From: Actinomyces provencensis
GTDB taxonomy: Bacteria; Actinomycetota; Actinomycetes; Actinomycetales; Actinomycetaceae
Length of the DNA: 64,000 nt
NCBI RefSeq assembly: GCF_900155435.1
Contig: NZ_LT700212.1
Span: 979,560 to 1,043,559 of the forward strand
Direction: 5' to 3'
The position numbers and the translations under genes were made by a program. Positions 1 to 9,775 of this stretch are shown in pieces. The notes below the pieces were generated by a model. The model did no database searches, was not told the DNA's origin, and saw only the letters and a list, made by a program, of their open reading frames with translations. Each line of letters opens with the position of its first letter. Within the stretch, counting starts at the first letter, position 1.

Positions 1-113
1 GGACACCGGGGTCACCGGGCGGCACGGCGGGTCCGCCCTCGTCCACGGATCCCCCCGGGTAGAGTGGCGCGCAGACACGGAGCCGCGGACCTGCGGCAGG
101 AAGGCAGGGCCGC

Positions 114-2042
114 ATGCCAGTGCGCAGGCTCGAGGACGGTTCGTGGGAGAACCCGGCACTCCACGAGGTCGATCCCTCGATGAACCTCCCCAAGATGCTC
201 GCCCAGCGTGCCCGGGAGCATCCCGGTCAGGTCGCCATCGAGCGGCGCACGGACGTCGGGTCCTGGAGGCCCGTGACCATCGAGGAGTACCTGCGCGCCG
301 TGGAGGACACGGCCCGGGGCCTCATCGGTCTGGGCCTGCAGGCGGGAGAGCACCTCGCCATCCTCGCCCCCACGTCCTACGAGTGGGCGGTCCTCGACGC
401 CGCGGCCCTGGCCTGCGGGGCCATCACCGTCCCGATCTACGAGACCGACTCCGCCGCCCAGATCCGCCACATCCTCACCGATGCCGGGATCGTCCTGGTC
501 TTCACCGCGACCTCCCAGCAGGCCGACCTCGTGGAGTCCGTCAGCACCGACACCGTGCGTCGGATCTTCTCCCTGGACCGTGGCGCCGAGGCCGAGGTGG
601 CACGCGCCTCACGCTCCGTGGCGCCGGTCGACGTCGAGGAGCGCACCGAGGCCGTCGGCCTCCACGACGTGGCAACCATCATCTACACCTCGGGCACCAC
701 CGGTGTCCCCAAGGGAGTGGTGCTCACCCACGGCAACTTCATCGAGAGCTTCGCGCAGGCGTACGACTTCCTGCCCGCCCTCATCAACGACCCGCGTTCC
801 CGGTCCCTCCTGTTCCTGCCCGTCGCCCACGTCCTGGCGCGTTTCGTCATGTACGCCCTGCTCACGGGGCAGGGGCGGGTGGCGTTCGCCCCGGACACGA
901 AGAACCTCGTCTCCGACATCGCGACCTTCCGACCCACGATGATGCTGGCCGTGCCCCGCGTGCTGGAGAAGGTCTACAACCTCGCCTCCGCGAAGGCCGG
1001 GGGTGGCTTCGCGAGGACCGTGTTCTCCTGGTCGGCGAAGCAGGCCCGGGACTTCTCACGCGCCACCGCCTACGTCGGTTCGCAGGGCGAGACCCCTCTC
1101 GGGCAGGACGTGCCCGTCGCCGACACCTCACGCGTCACGGACTACACCTCCGAGGCCTCCCCCGGCCCGGGCTTCGCGCTGAGGACCCGGCACCGCATTG
1201 CGGACGCCCTGGCCCTGTCCAAGGTGCGCGCGGTGCTCGGCACGAACCTGGAGACCGTCATCTGCGGGGGTGCGCCCCTGGCCCTGGACCTCGCGAACTT
1301 CTACCGCGGCCTCGGCATCACCCTCCTGCAGGGCTACGGGCTCTCCGAGACCACCGGCCCCATCGCGGTGGAGATCCCCTCCGACTTCCCGCCCGACTCC
1401 GTGGGCTTCGCCTGGCCGGGCAACCGGATGAAGATCGCCGACGACGGGGAGTTGCTGCTGCGCGGCGTGTCGGTGACCAGTGGCTACCACAACCTGCCCG
1501 AGGAGACCGCGAAGGCCTTCCGCGACGGCTGGTTCGTCACCGGCGACCTGGCCAGCATCGACGACACCGGGCACCTGCGGATCACGGGACGCAAGAAGGA
1601 GCTCATCGTCACCGCCGGCGGGAAGAACGTCTCCCCGGAGGTCCTCGAGGACGCTCTGCAGACCCATCCCCTCATCAGCCACGTGGTCGTGGTGGGTGAC
1701 GGTCGGCCCTACATCGGTGCCCTCATCACCCTGGACGCGGAGATGCTGCCCGTCTGGTTGCGGAACAAGGGCCTGCCGGTGACCCCGCTCGCGGCCGCCG
1801 CCGACCTGCCCGAGGTCCGTGAGTCCCTCGACCGCGCGATCGCGCGCGCCAACCGCCACGTGTCGCGGGCGGAGTCCATCCGCCGGTACCGCATCATCGA
1901 TGCGGCCTTCACGGTCGAGAACGGCTACCTGACGCCCTCCCTGAAGCTCAAGCGGCACGCCGTGCTGCGTGACTTCGCCGACGAGGTCGACGCCCTCTAC
2001 GCGGAGGGCGAGGCCGAGCGCGCCAACGGCGGACGGGCGTGA
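114..2042 (+). CDS. fadD: Long-chain fatty-acid–CoA ligase (AMP-forming)
   Basis: Activates fatty acids to acyl-CoA through an acyl-adenylate. The 642-residue protein has the full set of adenylate-forming enzyme motifs in order: the phosphate-binding loop YTSGTTGVPKG near residues 191–201, QGYGLSETTGP near 406, the hinge region DGWFVTGD near 471 and GRKKELIVTAGGKNVSPE near 492. Length and the early TIEEYL segment fit the long-chain FadD15/FACL subgroup better than acetyl-CoA synthetases. The ATG at 114 follows AGGAAGG. A TAGAGT hexamer at 60–65 could be its -10 box. The stop overlaps the start of the SDR gene by 4 nt, so the two are probably translated together. Substrate chain length is inferred from family only. 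Confidence 0.9.
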   Translation: MPVRRLEDGSWENPALHEVDPSMNLPKMLAQRAREHPGQVAIERRTDVGSWRPVTIEEYLRAVEDTARGLIGLGLQAGEHLAILAPTSYEWAVLDAAALACGAITVPIYETDSAAQIRHILTDAGIVLVFTATSQQADLVESVSTDTVRRIFSLDRGAEAEVARASRSVAPVDVEERTEAVGLHDVATIIYTSGTTGVPKGVVLTHGNFIESFAQAYDFLPALINDPRSRSLLFLPVAHVLARFVMYALLTGQGRVAFAPDTKNLVSDIATFRPTMMLAVPRVLEKVYNLASAKAGGGFARTVFSWSAKQARDFSRATAYVGSQGETPLGQDVPVADTSRVTDYTSEASPGPGFALRTRHRIADALALSKVRAVLGTNLETVICGGAPLALDLANFYRGLGITLLQGYGLSETTGPIAVEIPSDFPPDSVGFAWPGNRMKIADDGELLLRGVSVTSGYHNLPEETAKAFRDGWFVTGDLASIDDTGHLRITGRKKELIVTAGGKNVSPEVLEDALQTHPLISHVVVVGDGRPYIGALITLDAEMLPVWLRNKGLPVTPLAAAADLPEVRESLDRAIARANRHVSRAESIRRYRIIDAAFTVENGYLTPSLKLKRHAVLRDFADEVDALYAEGEAERANGGRA

Positions 2043-2839
2043 GCTCCGGGGACACCGGGGAGCAGCGCCGGGCGGGCAGGCCACGCCGCACGGACGAGGA
2101 CGCCCCCGGCGGGCCCGACGGGAGTGGGACGGAGCTGGGGGCACTCCCGGTGGCGCTGGTCACCGGCGCCACACGGGGCCTCGGACGTGAGATCGCCCGC
2201 GTGCTGGCGCCCGACCACCACCTGCTCCTGGGAGGTCGCGACCCGGCGGCCGTGGGGGCACTCGCCACCTCCCTGCCCAGTGCGGAACCCTTCGTCGCGG
2301 ACCTCACCGACGCGCGCGCCACACGGACCGCGGTGACACAGGTGCTCGCCCCGCTGGGCCGCCTCGACGTCCTCGTCCACAATGCGGGGATCTCCTCGCG
2401 CGGGACGGTCGCGGACACACCTCGCGAACAGTGGCGCCGGATGCTGGAGGTCAATGTGGTCGCGGTCGCCGACCTGACGCGCCTGGCACTGCCACTCCTG
2501 CGGCGGAGCCGGGGACTCGTGGTGCTGGTGAACTCCGGTGCGGGCCAGTCCCCCTCCCCCGGCAGCGCCGCCTACTCCGCGTCCAAGTTCGCGTTGGGCG
2601 GCCTGGCCCAGGCGCTGCGCGAGGAGGAACGAGGGCGCGTCCGCGTCACCTCGGTCCACCCCGGTCGCATCGACACCGACATGCAGGTCGCCCTCCAGGC
2701 ACAGGACGGACGCCCCTACGTGGCGTCGGAGCACATGGCACCCGCCGATGTCGCCCGGACGGTGCGCCTGGCGGTGGACATGCCGGTCGGCGCGAGCGTG
2801 GAGGAGCTGCGGGTGCGCCCGTGGGCGCCGCGGGACTGA
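2039..2839 (+). CDS. Short-chain dehydrogenase/reductase (SDR)
   Basis: Classical NAD(P)-dependent SDR. It has a TGATRGLG cofactor-binding motif near residues 42–49, an HNAG motif near 110–115, and the catalytic Tyr-Ser-Ala-Ser-Lys with Tyr179 and Lys183. The GTG start overlaps the acyl-CoA ligase stop by 4 nt (GTGA). The first 35 residues are Gly/Arg/Asp-rich and not part of the Rossmann fold, so a later GTG (codon 38) is possible, but the overlap favours the upstream start. Coupling to an acyl-CoA ligase suggests a lipid or acyl substrate; the actual substrate is unknown. It runs convergently into uvrA with only 7 nt between stops. Confidence 0.85.
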   Translation: MSSGDTGEQRRAGRPRRTDEDAPGGPDGSGTELGALPVALVTGATRGLGREIARVLAPDHHLLLGGRDPAAVGALATSLPSAEPFVADLTDARATRTAVTQVLAPLGRLDVLVHNAGISSRGTVADTPREQWRRMLEVNVVAVADLTRLALPLLRRSRGLVVLVNSGAGQSPSPGSAAYSASKFALGGLAQALREEERGRVRVTSVHPGRIDTDMQVALQAQDGRPYVASEHMAPADVARTVRLAVDMPVGASVEELRVRPWAPRD

Positions 2840-2846
2840 GCCGGCC

Positions 2847-5705
2847 TCAGGCGCTGCGGCGTGCGGTGTCGCGCGCGAGCACGCCCTTGAGGTACTGACC
2901 CGTGAAGGACTCCTCCACCTCGGCGACCTCCTCGGGTGTGCCCTCGGCGATGACGCGGCCACCACCGGATCCGCCCTCGGGACCCATGTCGATCACCCAG
3001 TCGGCGGACTTGATGACGTCGAGGTTGTGCTCGATGACGACGACGGTGTTCCCGCGCTCCACGAGGGACTGCAGGACCAGGAGGAGCTTGCGGATGTCCT
3101 CGGTGTGCAGTCCTGTGGTCGGCTCGTCCAGGACGTAGACGGTGCGTCCCGTGGAGCGACGCTGGAGCTCGGAGGCGAGCTTGACGCGCTGCGCCTCCCC
3201 GCCCGACAGCGTCGTGGCGGACTGCCCGAGGCGCACGTAGCCGAGCCCGACCTCGACGAGGGTGTTGAGGTGGCGGGCGATCCGTGGGATGGAGGCGAAG
3301 AACTCCGCCGCCTCGGCGATGGGCATGTCGAGGACGTCGGACACCGTCTTCCCCTTGTAGTGGATCTCGAGGGTCTCGCGGTTGTAGCGGGCCCCGTGGC
3401 AGGTCTCGCAGGGGACGTAGACGTCGGGCAGGAAGTTCATCTCGATGCGGATCGTGCCGTCGCCCTTGCAGGCCTCGCATCGTCCGCCCTTGACGTTGAA
3501 GGAGAACCGTCCCGGCCCGTAGCCGCGGACCTTCGCCTCCTGGGTCTCGGCGAAGAGCTTGCGGACCAGGTCCCACACGCCGGTGTAGGTGGCGGGGTTG
3601 GAGCGTGGCGTGCGACCGATGGGTGACTGGTCGACGTGGACGACCTTGTCGAGGTCCTGGGTGCCCGTGACCGAGCGGTGCCGGCCCGGCACGGTGCGCG
3701 CTCCGTTGAGCCGGGAGGCGAGGGAGCGGTAGAGGATCTGGTTGACCAGGGTCGACTTCCCGGAGCCGGAGACCCCCGTCACGGCCACGAAACAGCCCAG
3801 GGGGAACGCGACCGTGACGTCGTCCAGGTTGTGCTCGCGCGCGCCCTTGACGACGATCCGGCGTTTGGGGTCCACCGGGCGTCGGGACTCCGGCAGCGGG
3901 ATGGAGCGGCGCCCCGCCAGGTAGTCGCCCGTGATGGAGCGAGGGTTCCTCTTGAGGTCCTCGACACTGCCCGAGTGGACCACCCAACCCCCGTGCTCAC
4001 CGGCACCGGGACCGATGTCGACCACCCAGTCGGCCGACTCGATGGTCTCCTCGTCGTGCTCGACGACGATGAGGGTGTTGCCGAGGTCCCGCAGGCGCTC
4101 CAGGGTGGAGATCAGCCTGCGGTTGTCACGCTGGTGGAGGCCGATGGAGGGTTCGTCCAGCACGTAGAGCACTCCCACCAGGCCCGAACCGATCTGGGTG
4201 GCCAGACGGATGCGTTGGGCCTCGCCGCCCGAGAGGGTCCCGGCGCCCCGCGAGAGCGTCAGGTAGGTGAGCCCGACGTCGACCAGGAAGTCGAGGCGGG
4301 CGCGGATCTCGTGGAGCACGGGCCCGGCGATGGCCGTGGCGCGTGCGTCCAGTTCCAGGTCGTCGAGGTAGGCACGGGCACCGGAGATGGAGAGGTCGGA
4401 GAGCTCCGCGATGTTGAGGTCCCCCAGACGCACGGCCAGCACCTCGGGGCGCAGGCGGGCACCGTGACAGGCCGGGCAGGGCACCTCGCGCATGTAGGCG
4501 TCCATGCGGTCCAGGGTCCACTGGGACTCGGTCTCGTCACGCTTGCGCTCGACGAAGTTGACGGCGCCCTCGAAGCCGGTCGTGTAGGAACGCTCCCGTC
4601 CCCAGCGGTTGCGGAACTTGACCTTGACCTCGTAGTCCTGTCCGAAGAGGACCGCCTGTCGGACCTCCTCGGGCAGGTCCTTCCACGGGGTCTTCACGGA
4701 GAACCCCATCTCCCGACCCAGTGAGGTGAGGAGCTGGACGTGGTACTTCTGGTTCGAGCTCCACGGCGCCACCGCACCGTCCGCCAGGGACAGCTCCTCG
4801 TCGGGGACGACCAGGTCGGGGTCGACCTCCAGCTTGGAGCCCAGTCCTGAGCACTCGGGGCAGGCGCCGTAGGGCGCGTTGAAGGAGAAGGTGCGCGGCT
4901 CGATCTCCTCCAGGGCGAGGGGGTGGTCATTGGGGCAGGCGCGCTTCTCGGAGAAACGACGGGAACGCTCGGGGTCGTCCTCGGGCAGGTCCACCCGCTC
5001 GATGACGACCAGCCCGTCGGAGAGTCCCAGCGCGGTCTCCACGGAGTCGGTGAGGCGCTGACGCATGCCCTCGCGCACGACGAGGCGGTCCACGACCACG
5101 GAGATGTCGTGCTTGAGCTTCTTCTCCAGGGTCGGGGGCTTCTCGAGGCGCACCTGTTCCCCGTCGATGACGGCGCGGGCGTAGCCGGAGGTGCGCAGCT
5201 CCTCCAGGAGGTCCTGGTACTCGCCCTTGCGCCCACGCACGACGGGTGCGAGCACCTGGAAGCGCGTGCCCTCGGGCAGGGCACGGACGCGGTCGACGAT
5301 CTGCTGGGGGGTCTGGGACTGGATGCGGGCCCCGCACACGGGACAGTGGGCGACACCGGCGCGGGCGTAGAGGAGGCGCAGGTAGTCGTGGATCTCGGTG
5401 ATGGTGCCCACCGTGGAGCGGGGATTGCGCGAGGTCGACTTCTGGTCGATCGAGACCGCCGGGGACAACCCCTCGATGAAGTCGACGTCGGGCTTGTCCA
5501 TCTGGCCCAGGAACTGTCGGGCGTAGGAGGACAGGGACTCGACGTAGCGGCGCTGTCCCTCGGCGAAGATCGTGTCGAAGGCGAGGGAGGACTTGCCCGA
5601 GCCTGACAGGCCCGTGAAGACGATCATGGCGTCGCGCGGGAGTTCGAGGTCGATGCCCTTGAGGTTGTGCTGGCGGGCACCGCGGATGATGAGCTGGTCA
5701 GTCAC
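2847..5705 (-). CDS. uvrA: Excinuclease ABC subunit A
   Basis: DNA damage sensor of nucleotide excision repair; it loads UvrB onto lesions. The 952-residue protein is full length. The first Walker A is GLSGSGKSS (residues 32–40) and the second is GVSGSGKST near 643–651, each followed by its signature (LSGGEAQRI / LSGGEAQRV) and Walker B (VLDEPS / VLDEPT). Zinc-binding cysteine pairs are visible as CPVCG near 120, CPECSG near 280, and CEACKGDG with CETCHG near 742–770. The start is a GTG; a TAGGAT box ends 6 nt before it, so the mRNA is probably leaderless. Its partner uvrB lies about 9 kb away on the same strand. Confidence 0.97.
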   Translation of the reverse strand: MTDQLIIRGARQHNLKGIDLELPRDAMIVFTGLSGSGKSSLAFDTIFAEGQRRYVESLSSYARQFLGQMDKPDVDFIEGLSPAVSIDQKSTSRNPRSTVGTITEIHDYLRLLYARAGVAHCPVCGARIQSQTPQQIVDRVRALPEGTRFQVLAPVVRGRKGEYQDLLEELRTSGYARAVIDGEQVRLEKPPTLEKKLKHDISVVVDRLVVREGMRQRLTDSVETALGLSDGLVVIERVDLPEDDPERSRRFSEKRACPNDHPLALEEIEPRTFSFNAPYGACPECSGLGSKLEVDPDLVVPDEELSLADGAVAPWSSNQKYHVQLLTSLGREMGFSVKTPWKDLPEEVRQAVLFGQDYEVKVKFRNRWGRERSYTTGFEGAVNFVERKRDETESQWTLDRMDAYMREVPCPACHGARLRPEVLAVRLGDLNIAELSDLSISGARAYLDDLELDARATAIAGPVLHEIRARLDFLVDVGLTYLTLSRGAGTLSGGEAQRIRLATQIGSGLVGVLYVLDEPSIGLHQRDNRRLISTLERLRDLGNTLIVVEHDEETIESADWVVDIGPGAGEHGGWVVHSGSVEDLKRNPRSITGDYLAGRRSIPLPESRRPVDPKRRIVVKGAREHNLDDVTVAFPLGCFVAVTGVSGSGKSTLVNQILYRSLASRLNGARTVPGRHRSVTGTQDLDKVVHVDQSPIGRTPRSNPATYTGVWDLVRKLFAETQEAKVRGYGPGRFSFNVKGGRCEACKGDGTIRIEMNFLPDVYVPCETCHGARYNRETLEIHYKGKTVSDVLDMPIAEAAEFFASIPRIARHLNTLVEVGLGYVRLGQSATTLSGGEAQRVKLASELQRRSTGRTVYVLDEPTTGLHTEDIRKLLLVLQSLVERGNTVVVIEHNLDVIKSADWVIDMGPEGGSGGGRVIAEGTPEEVAEVEESFTGQYLKGVLARDTARRSA

Positions 5706-5711
5706 CCGTCG

Positions 5712-5717
5712 ATCCTA
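5712..5717 (-). promoter_or_regulatory. -10 box of uvrA (leaderless)
   Basis: TAGGAT on the minus strand with 6 nt between it and the GTG start. At this spacing transcription should begin at or next to the start codon. No clear -35 box is seen. Confidence 0.6.
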
Positions 5718-5833
5718 CGTTCCCGCGCCCCCATTCGTACATGTGTTCCATGGCATGTGGGCTCCCCCACCGACGATTCGTGCGCGACCTGCGCCGTCAC
5801 CCCCGTCGCCCCGCGCAGGGACCCGGTCACGGG

Positions 5834-5839
5834 CATAAT
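5834..5839 (+). promoter_or_regulatory. -10 box of first YciI-like gene (leaderless)
   Basis: CATAAT followed by 6 nt and the ATG at 5846. The GGAG between box and ATG is too close to serve as a normal ribosome-binding site, which supports leaderless initiation. Confidence 0.6.
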
Positions 5840-5845
5840 GGAGCC

Positions 5846-6163
5846 ATGGGCCTCTACGTGATCGAGTACACCTACGACCATTCGCTCGACTCCCTCATCC
5901 ACGACTTCCGTCCCTCCCACCGCACCTTCCTGCGGGAGCTGCACGACCGGGGCATCCTCGTGGCATCGGGTTTCCTGCGCGATGCGATGGACGAGGGCGC
6001 GCTGATCATCCTCAATGCCGACTCCGCCATGGACGCGCTGCGGATCCTGGAGGAGGACCCCTTCTTCTCCGCCGGGTTCATCGTGCGGCGCCACGCCCGC
6101 CAGTGGGTCCCGACCATCGGCGACCAGGCCGAGGACTTCGACACGGAGTTCCCCTTCTCCTGA
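5846..6163 (+). CDS. YciI-like protein, copy 1
   Basis: A 105-residue protein of the YCII/ferredoxin-like dimeric alpha-beta barrel type. It contains FLRELHDRGILVASG, then a DSAMDALRILEEDPF segment and a C-terminal ARQWVPTIG motif, the pattern of YciI-related proteins; the conserved His sits in the ELHDRG segment. Biochemical function of most members is unknown. The ATG at 5846 is chosen because a CATAAT box ends 6 nt upstream; the reading frame is open further upstream but without coding character. A clear paralog lies at 10674–10958. It faces the response regulator gene. Confidence 0.85.
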   Translation: MGLYVIEYTYDHSLDSLIHDFRPSHRTFLRELHDRGILVASGFLRDAMDEGALIILNADSAMDALRILEEDPFFSAGFIVRRHARQWVPTIGDQAEDFDTEFPFS

Positions 6164-6190
6164 CGGGCGTCCCTCCCGGGGCACCCGTGG

Positions 6191-6208
6191 GCCGACGGTG
6201 CCGTCGGC
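6191..6208. terminator. Short inverted repeat between convergent genes
   Basis: GCCGACGG and CCGTCGGC separated by 2 nt, in the 74-nt gap between the YciI-like gene and the response regulator stop. A small GC hairpin without a T-run; terminator role is inferred from position. Confidence 0.35.
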
Positions 6209-6237
6209 AGTCGGGACTGCCCCCGCGTGGGGACCTG

Positions 6238-6840
6238 TCAGAGCCATCCACGTTCACGGGCGAGGTCGACTGCCTGGGCCCGTGACCTGGCTCCCGTCTT
6301 CCCGATGGCGGACGAGAGGTGGTTGCGGATGGTGCCCCTGCTCAGGAAGAGTCGGGCGGCGATGTCGTTGACCAACCCGCCGTCGGCGCTGACACGCAGG
6401 ACCTCCTGTTCCCGGGGCGTGAGCGGGTTGCGACCCCGGGTACGGGCCTCCTCGAGGAGACCCGGGTCGTACACGCGCTCGCCTGAGGCCACCCGCCGGA
6501 TCGCGTCGACCAGTTCACCGGGTTCCGTGTCCTTCGTGACGAAGCCCGCGCACCCGAACTCCAGTGCGCGCGTGACGTAGCCGGGACGGTCGAACGTGGT
6601 GCACATGACCAGCCGGGTCTCCGGGTACAGCTGCGCTGCTTGGTCTGCCACGGAGAGTCCGTCCCCCGGCATCTGGACGTCGAGCAGCGCGACCTCCGGT
6701 CGGGTGTCCCGGATGAGGCGGAGGGCGCCCTCCGCGTCCGAGGCCTCACCCGCGATCCCGAACTCCGTGGTGAGTTCCAGGTAGGTGGACAGTGCCCTGC
6801 GGAAGAGGACCTGGTCGTCGGCGAGGAGCACGCGGATCAT
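6238..6840 (-). CDS. NarL/LuxR-family response regulator
   Basis: A 200-residue two-component regulator. The receiver domain starts MIRVLLADDQ with the acidic pair at residues 9–10 and the phospho-acceptor Asp in LLDVQMPG near residue 54. The C-terminal LuxR-type helix-turn-helix runs from NPLTPREQEVL through SRGTIRNHLSSAIGK. The ATG at 6840 overlaps the kinase stop by 4 nt (ATGA), which settles the start. It is the last gene of an ABC exporter–kinase–regulator operon and probably controls that exporter in response to an envelope or drug signal; the signal is not known. Confidence 0.93.
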   Translation of the reverse strand: MIRVLLADDQVLFRRALSTYLELTTEFGIAGEASDAEGALRLIRDTRPEVALLDVQMPGDGLSVADQAAQLYPETRLVMCTTFDRPGYVTRALEFGCAGFVTKDTEPGELVDAIRRVASGERVYDPGLLEEARTRGRNPLTPREQEVLRVSADGGLVNDIAARLFLSRGTIRNHLSSAIGKTGARSRAQAVDLARERGWL

Positions 6841-7913
6841 GGCAGCCTCGCTGTGACGGTGGTCCCGCTGCCCTGCCCGCCTGCGACGACGAGGGTGCCA
6901 CCGCATGCGGCGAGCCGGTTCCGCATCCCCCGGATCCCGGCTCCCTCGGTGATCGGTGCCCCGCACCCGTCGTCGGCGACCGTCACGCCCCGGGCGTCGA
7001 CGGCGACGGACACGAGCGAGGCGTCCGCGTGGCGGACGGCATTGGTGACGGCCTCACGGATGACCATCGCGAGGACCGGTTCGCGCCGGGGGTCGGGCAC
7101 GCCGCTGCGCCGCACGTCGAGACGGATGCCCGCTGCACCGGCGGTGACACCTGCGGCAGAGAGTTCGGCGTCGAGTGTGGCCCGTCGGAGGTCGCGGACC
7201 GCGTCGCGGATGTCGCGCGAGATGGTGGAGGCGAGCTGCTCGATGTCCTCCAGCTCGCCGCTGACGCGCTCCGGCTCGGCGCGCCGTGCGAGCTCTGCGG
7301 CGAGTCGGGCCTTGAGGGCGATGGTGGTCGCGGAACTGCCCAGGACATCGTGCAGGTCGCGTGAGAGGCGCTCGCGTTCCCACAGGACGGCCAGGTCCGC
7401 GATCGCCTCCCTCGCGTCGAGGAGCTCCTCGTGGACCTCGACGAGGTGGAGCACGAGGAGGGTCGCGACCGCGACGGACAGGAGTGTGAGGAGGTCCGGG
7501 AGGACCTCATCGGGACTTCCCCGTGAGAGACCCAGGACGCCGAGGGCGAGGAGGCTGGCGGAGGCGACGATGATCCCGGCCCGTCGCGGGAGCAGGACGA
7601 GCATCAGGCAGATGGCCCCCGCCAGCACCGGAGAACTCCCGACCCCGAGCAGTGCGACGAGGACTGCTCCCAGCGCGGAGACGGTCCCGACCGCCACCAC
7701 CCGGAGGGCCGGTGGTCCTCCGGTGCCGGTGAGCAGCGCTGCGGCGATGGTCGCGACCGCGTAGGTGAGTGCGAGCACGGTCGCGGGCACCCGGTGGGGT
7801 GCGTGTTCGGGCGCCCCCAGCAGCGACACCCATGCCGGGACCGTGAGCACGGTGAAGCAGACGGCGATGAGCGTGCCGATCCACGGGTTCCTCATCCTGC
7901 CATCCAATCCCAT
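6837..7913 (-). CDS. Membrane histidine kinase (DesK/NarX-like, HisKA_3)
   Basis: Sensor kinase paired with the downstream regulator. The N-terminal half has about five hydrophobic segments (residues 10–165), then the HisKA_3 phospho-acceptor box LSRDLHDVLG and an ATPase domain with NAVRHADA (N box) and VADDGCG (G1 box). No extracellular sensing domain is visible, typical of intramembrane-sensing kinases linked to ABC exporters. ATG at 7913 directly follows the permease stop (TGAATG); an in-frame ATG six codons later has a GGATGG upstream and is an alternative start. Confidence 0.9.
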   Translation of the reverse strand: MGLDGRMRNPWIGTLIAVCFTVLTVPAWVSLLGAPEHAPHRVPATVLALTYAVATIAAALLTGTGGPPALRVVAVGTVSALGAVLVALLGVGSSPVLAGAICLMLVLLPRRAGIIVASASLLALGVLGLSRGSPDEVLPDLLTLLSVAVATLLVLHLVEVHEELLDAREAIADLAVLWERERLSRDLHDVLGSSATTIALKARLAAELARRAEPERVSGELEDIEQLASTISRDIRDAVRDLRRATLDAELSAAGVTAGAAGIRLDVRRSGVPDPRREPVLAMVIREAVTNAVRHADASLVSVAVDARGVTVADDGCGAPITEGAGIRGMRNRLAACGGTLVVAGGQGSGTTVTARLP

Positions 7914-8636
7914 TCACACGCGTTCCGCGATACGGTCGTACCGCCACAGGGAGAGGGACACGAGTGCCCCGAGCCAGGCGGCGAGGACGACGCCCGCGGT
8001 GAGGGCCCTCATCGGGGTGTCACCGGCCGCTCCGAGCTCGGCGAGCCAGTAGCTCGGCATCGTCCGCGCGACGGACGTCCACCACTCGGGCAGGGCACCC
8101 AGGGGGAGGAACAGCCCGCCGAGGGTCGCCAGGGCGAGCATCAGCACGATGACGACCGTCTGCACGTTGTCCTTCGTCGCGAACAGTCCGACGGCGACGC
8201 CGAGGACGGCGAAGGTGACGGACCCGATCCAGATGCCGAGGGTCGCGAAGAGCCATCCGAGGGCCGTCAGGGAGACGCCGTCCATGAGGACGGCCACGAG
8301 GGGTACGCCCACGACCGCGGGCAGGGCGATGAACACACCCACGACGACCTTCGCGGTCAGGTAGCCGCGAGCCGGGAGCGGGGTGAGGCGGATGACGCGC
8401 TGCCACCCGGAGGCACGTTCGTCGACGATCCTGGTGCCCACGAGAAGCCCGGCCGTCATCGCACCCCAGACGGTCATCCCGACCATGATCTGTCGGGGCT
8501 CGACGACCGACTCGGAGCCGGCGAAGAGCAGTGTCTCCAGGACGTAGAACACTGCGGGGAAGACGAGGGTGAAGAGCAGGGTCCCCGAGGAGCGCAGTGT
8601 CCGGCGGAACTCCAGGAACAGGTAGCCGATCATCAT
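7914..8636 (-). CDS. ABC-2 type transporter permease
   Basis: A 240-residue membrane subunit with about six transmembrane segments, following the ABC-2 permease pattern (an N-terminal FRRTLRS segment before the first membrane helix, then VVEPRQIMVGM and a central TPLPARGYL loop). The start at 8636 overlaps the ATPase stop by 4 nt, and the stop abuts the kinase ATG, so four genes are tightly coupled. With the upstream ATPase it should form an exporter of the DrrAB/YvfRS type for a drug, lipid or peptide. Confidence 0.88.
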   Translation of the reverse strand: MMIGYLFLEFRRTLRSSGTLLFTLVFPAVFYVLETLLFAGSESVVEPRQIMVGMTVWGAMTAGLLVGTRIVDERASGWQRVIRLTPLPARGYLTAKVVVGVFIALPAVVGVPLVAVLMDGVSLTALGWLFATLGIWIGSVTFAVLGVAVGLFATKDNVQTVVIVLMLALATLGGLFLPLGALPEWWTSVARTMPSYWLAELGAAGDTPMRALTAGVVLAAWLGALVSLSLWRYDRIAERV

Positions 8637-9532
8637 GACACCTTCCTCTCCTGTGCGGTCAGGGTGAGGAACGCGCGCTCGAGCGACACTCCTGAGTCCT
8701 CGATCGTGGTGGCCCGGGGGACGGTCGCGACGAGCGCGCGCAGGGTCTCGTCGGAGCGTGTGGTGAGCAGCGTGACACGGTCGTGCCTCCACGCCACCTC
8801 GACCACCCCGGGAAGGCGGGCGACCTCGTCGCGGTGCTCCGCCGGGACGGTGGCGGAGACCTCCCTCCCCGCGGCCAGGTCCTGCACGTCGGTCACCGTG
8901 CCGTCGGCGATGATGCGCCCGCCCTGCATGAAGATCACCCGGTCGGCGAACTCCTCGGCCTCGGCGAGGTGGTGGGTGGCGAACAGCACCGTCCTCCCGC
9001 TCCCGCTCATCTCACGTATCGACGCCCAGAAGGCGTGCCGCGAAACGACGTCCATCGCGGCCGTCGGTTCGTCGAGCACGAGGACATCGGGGTCCCCGGC
9101 GATTGCGAGGGCGTAGGCGACGCGCTGGCGTTGGCCCCCCGACAGCCTCGTGGAACGACGGCTCGCGAGGTCAGCGATCCCGGCCCGCTGCAGTGTCTCC
9201 GGGACCCCCAGGGGGTGCCGGTGCAGGCGGGTCACCATCCCGACCAGCTCGGCGACCGTCGCATCGTCGAGCAGGGCGGTGGACTGCAGCATCGCACCGA
9301 TGGTCCCGGCGTGGACGGCATCGGCGGGCGACATCCCGAAGACCCGGACCTCACCGGCGTCCGGGGAGGTCAGGCCCAGGAGCAGGTCGATCAACGTCGA
9401 CTTGCCCGCACCGTTGGGCCCCAGGATGGAGACCACCTGTCCCTGTGGGACCTGCATGGTCACCCCGTCGACCGCTCTGACCGTGCCGTACTCCTTGCAC
9501 ACCCCACGAATGTCAATGGTGTGGTCACTCAT
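8633..9532 (-). CDS. ABC transporter ATP-binding protein
   Basis: ATPase subunit of 299 residues for the downstream permease. Walker A is GPNGAGKST (near residues 39–47), the signature is LSGGQRQRV, and Walker B is VLVLDEPTAAMD, followed by the switch His in ATHHLAEAEEF. The C-terminal ~80 residues form the extra domain common in DrrA-like ATPases. The ATG at 9532 is preceded by a strong GGGAGGAG ribosome-binding site; the longer upstream frame has no family homology. First gene of the ABC–ABC–kinase–regulator operon. Confidence 0.93.
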   Translation of the reverse strand: MSDHTIDIRGVCKEYGTVRAVDGVTMQVPQGQVVSILGPNGAGKSTLIDLLLGLTSPDAGEVRVFGMSPADAVHAGTIGAMLQSTALLDDATVAELVGMVTRLHRHPLGVPETLQRAGIADLASRRSTRLSGGQRQRVAYALAIAGDPDVLVLDEPTAAMDVVSRHAFWASIREMSGSGRTVLFATHHLAEAEEFADRVIFMQGGRIIADGTVTDVQDLAAGREVSATVPAEHRDEVARLPGVVEVAWRHDRVTLLTTRSDETLRALVATVPRATTIEDSGVSLERAFLTLTAQERKVS

Positions 9533-9775
9533 GCCTGTGGCTCCTCCCTCGTCTGCGGCGGAGCAGGGCCTCCTGCCCCGTCCGGGGGGCGGGGCCCGTC
9601 CCGGCGCACGGCACTCCCGCACGACCCGGGCGTGTGGCCCGCGCCCGGTCCACAGGCCACCGGCGGCCGGTGGGCATCGCCCCCAGTGCTCCCAGCGTCG
9701 CCTCAACGCGAAGGCGTCACATAGGGCAGATGTCATGAGTGCGGCTGGTGGAGCACGCGGGCGGGCCCCGCAGGC
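9533..9775. other. 243-nt intergenic region upstream of the ABC exporter operon
   Basis: No gene is supported here. It separates the hydrolase stop from the ATPase start, both on the minus strand. The only clear signal is the ATPase ribosome-binding site. A TATGTG on the minus strand near 9718–9723 might be a -10 box but has no partner. Confidence 0.4.

Noticed and set aside
1128-2144. Long minus-strand open frame over the acyl-CoA ligase
   Set aside because: Shadow frame of a high-GC gene; no family motif, while the plus strand encodes an intact ligase.
3636-4724. Long plus-strand open frame inside uvrA
   Set aside because: It mirrors the uvrA codons on the other strand, is repetitive in Val/Asp/Gly/His and has no start signal; uvrA itself is complete.
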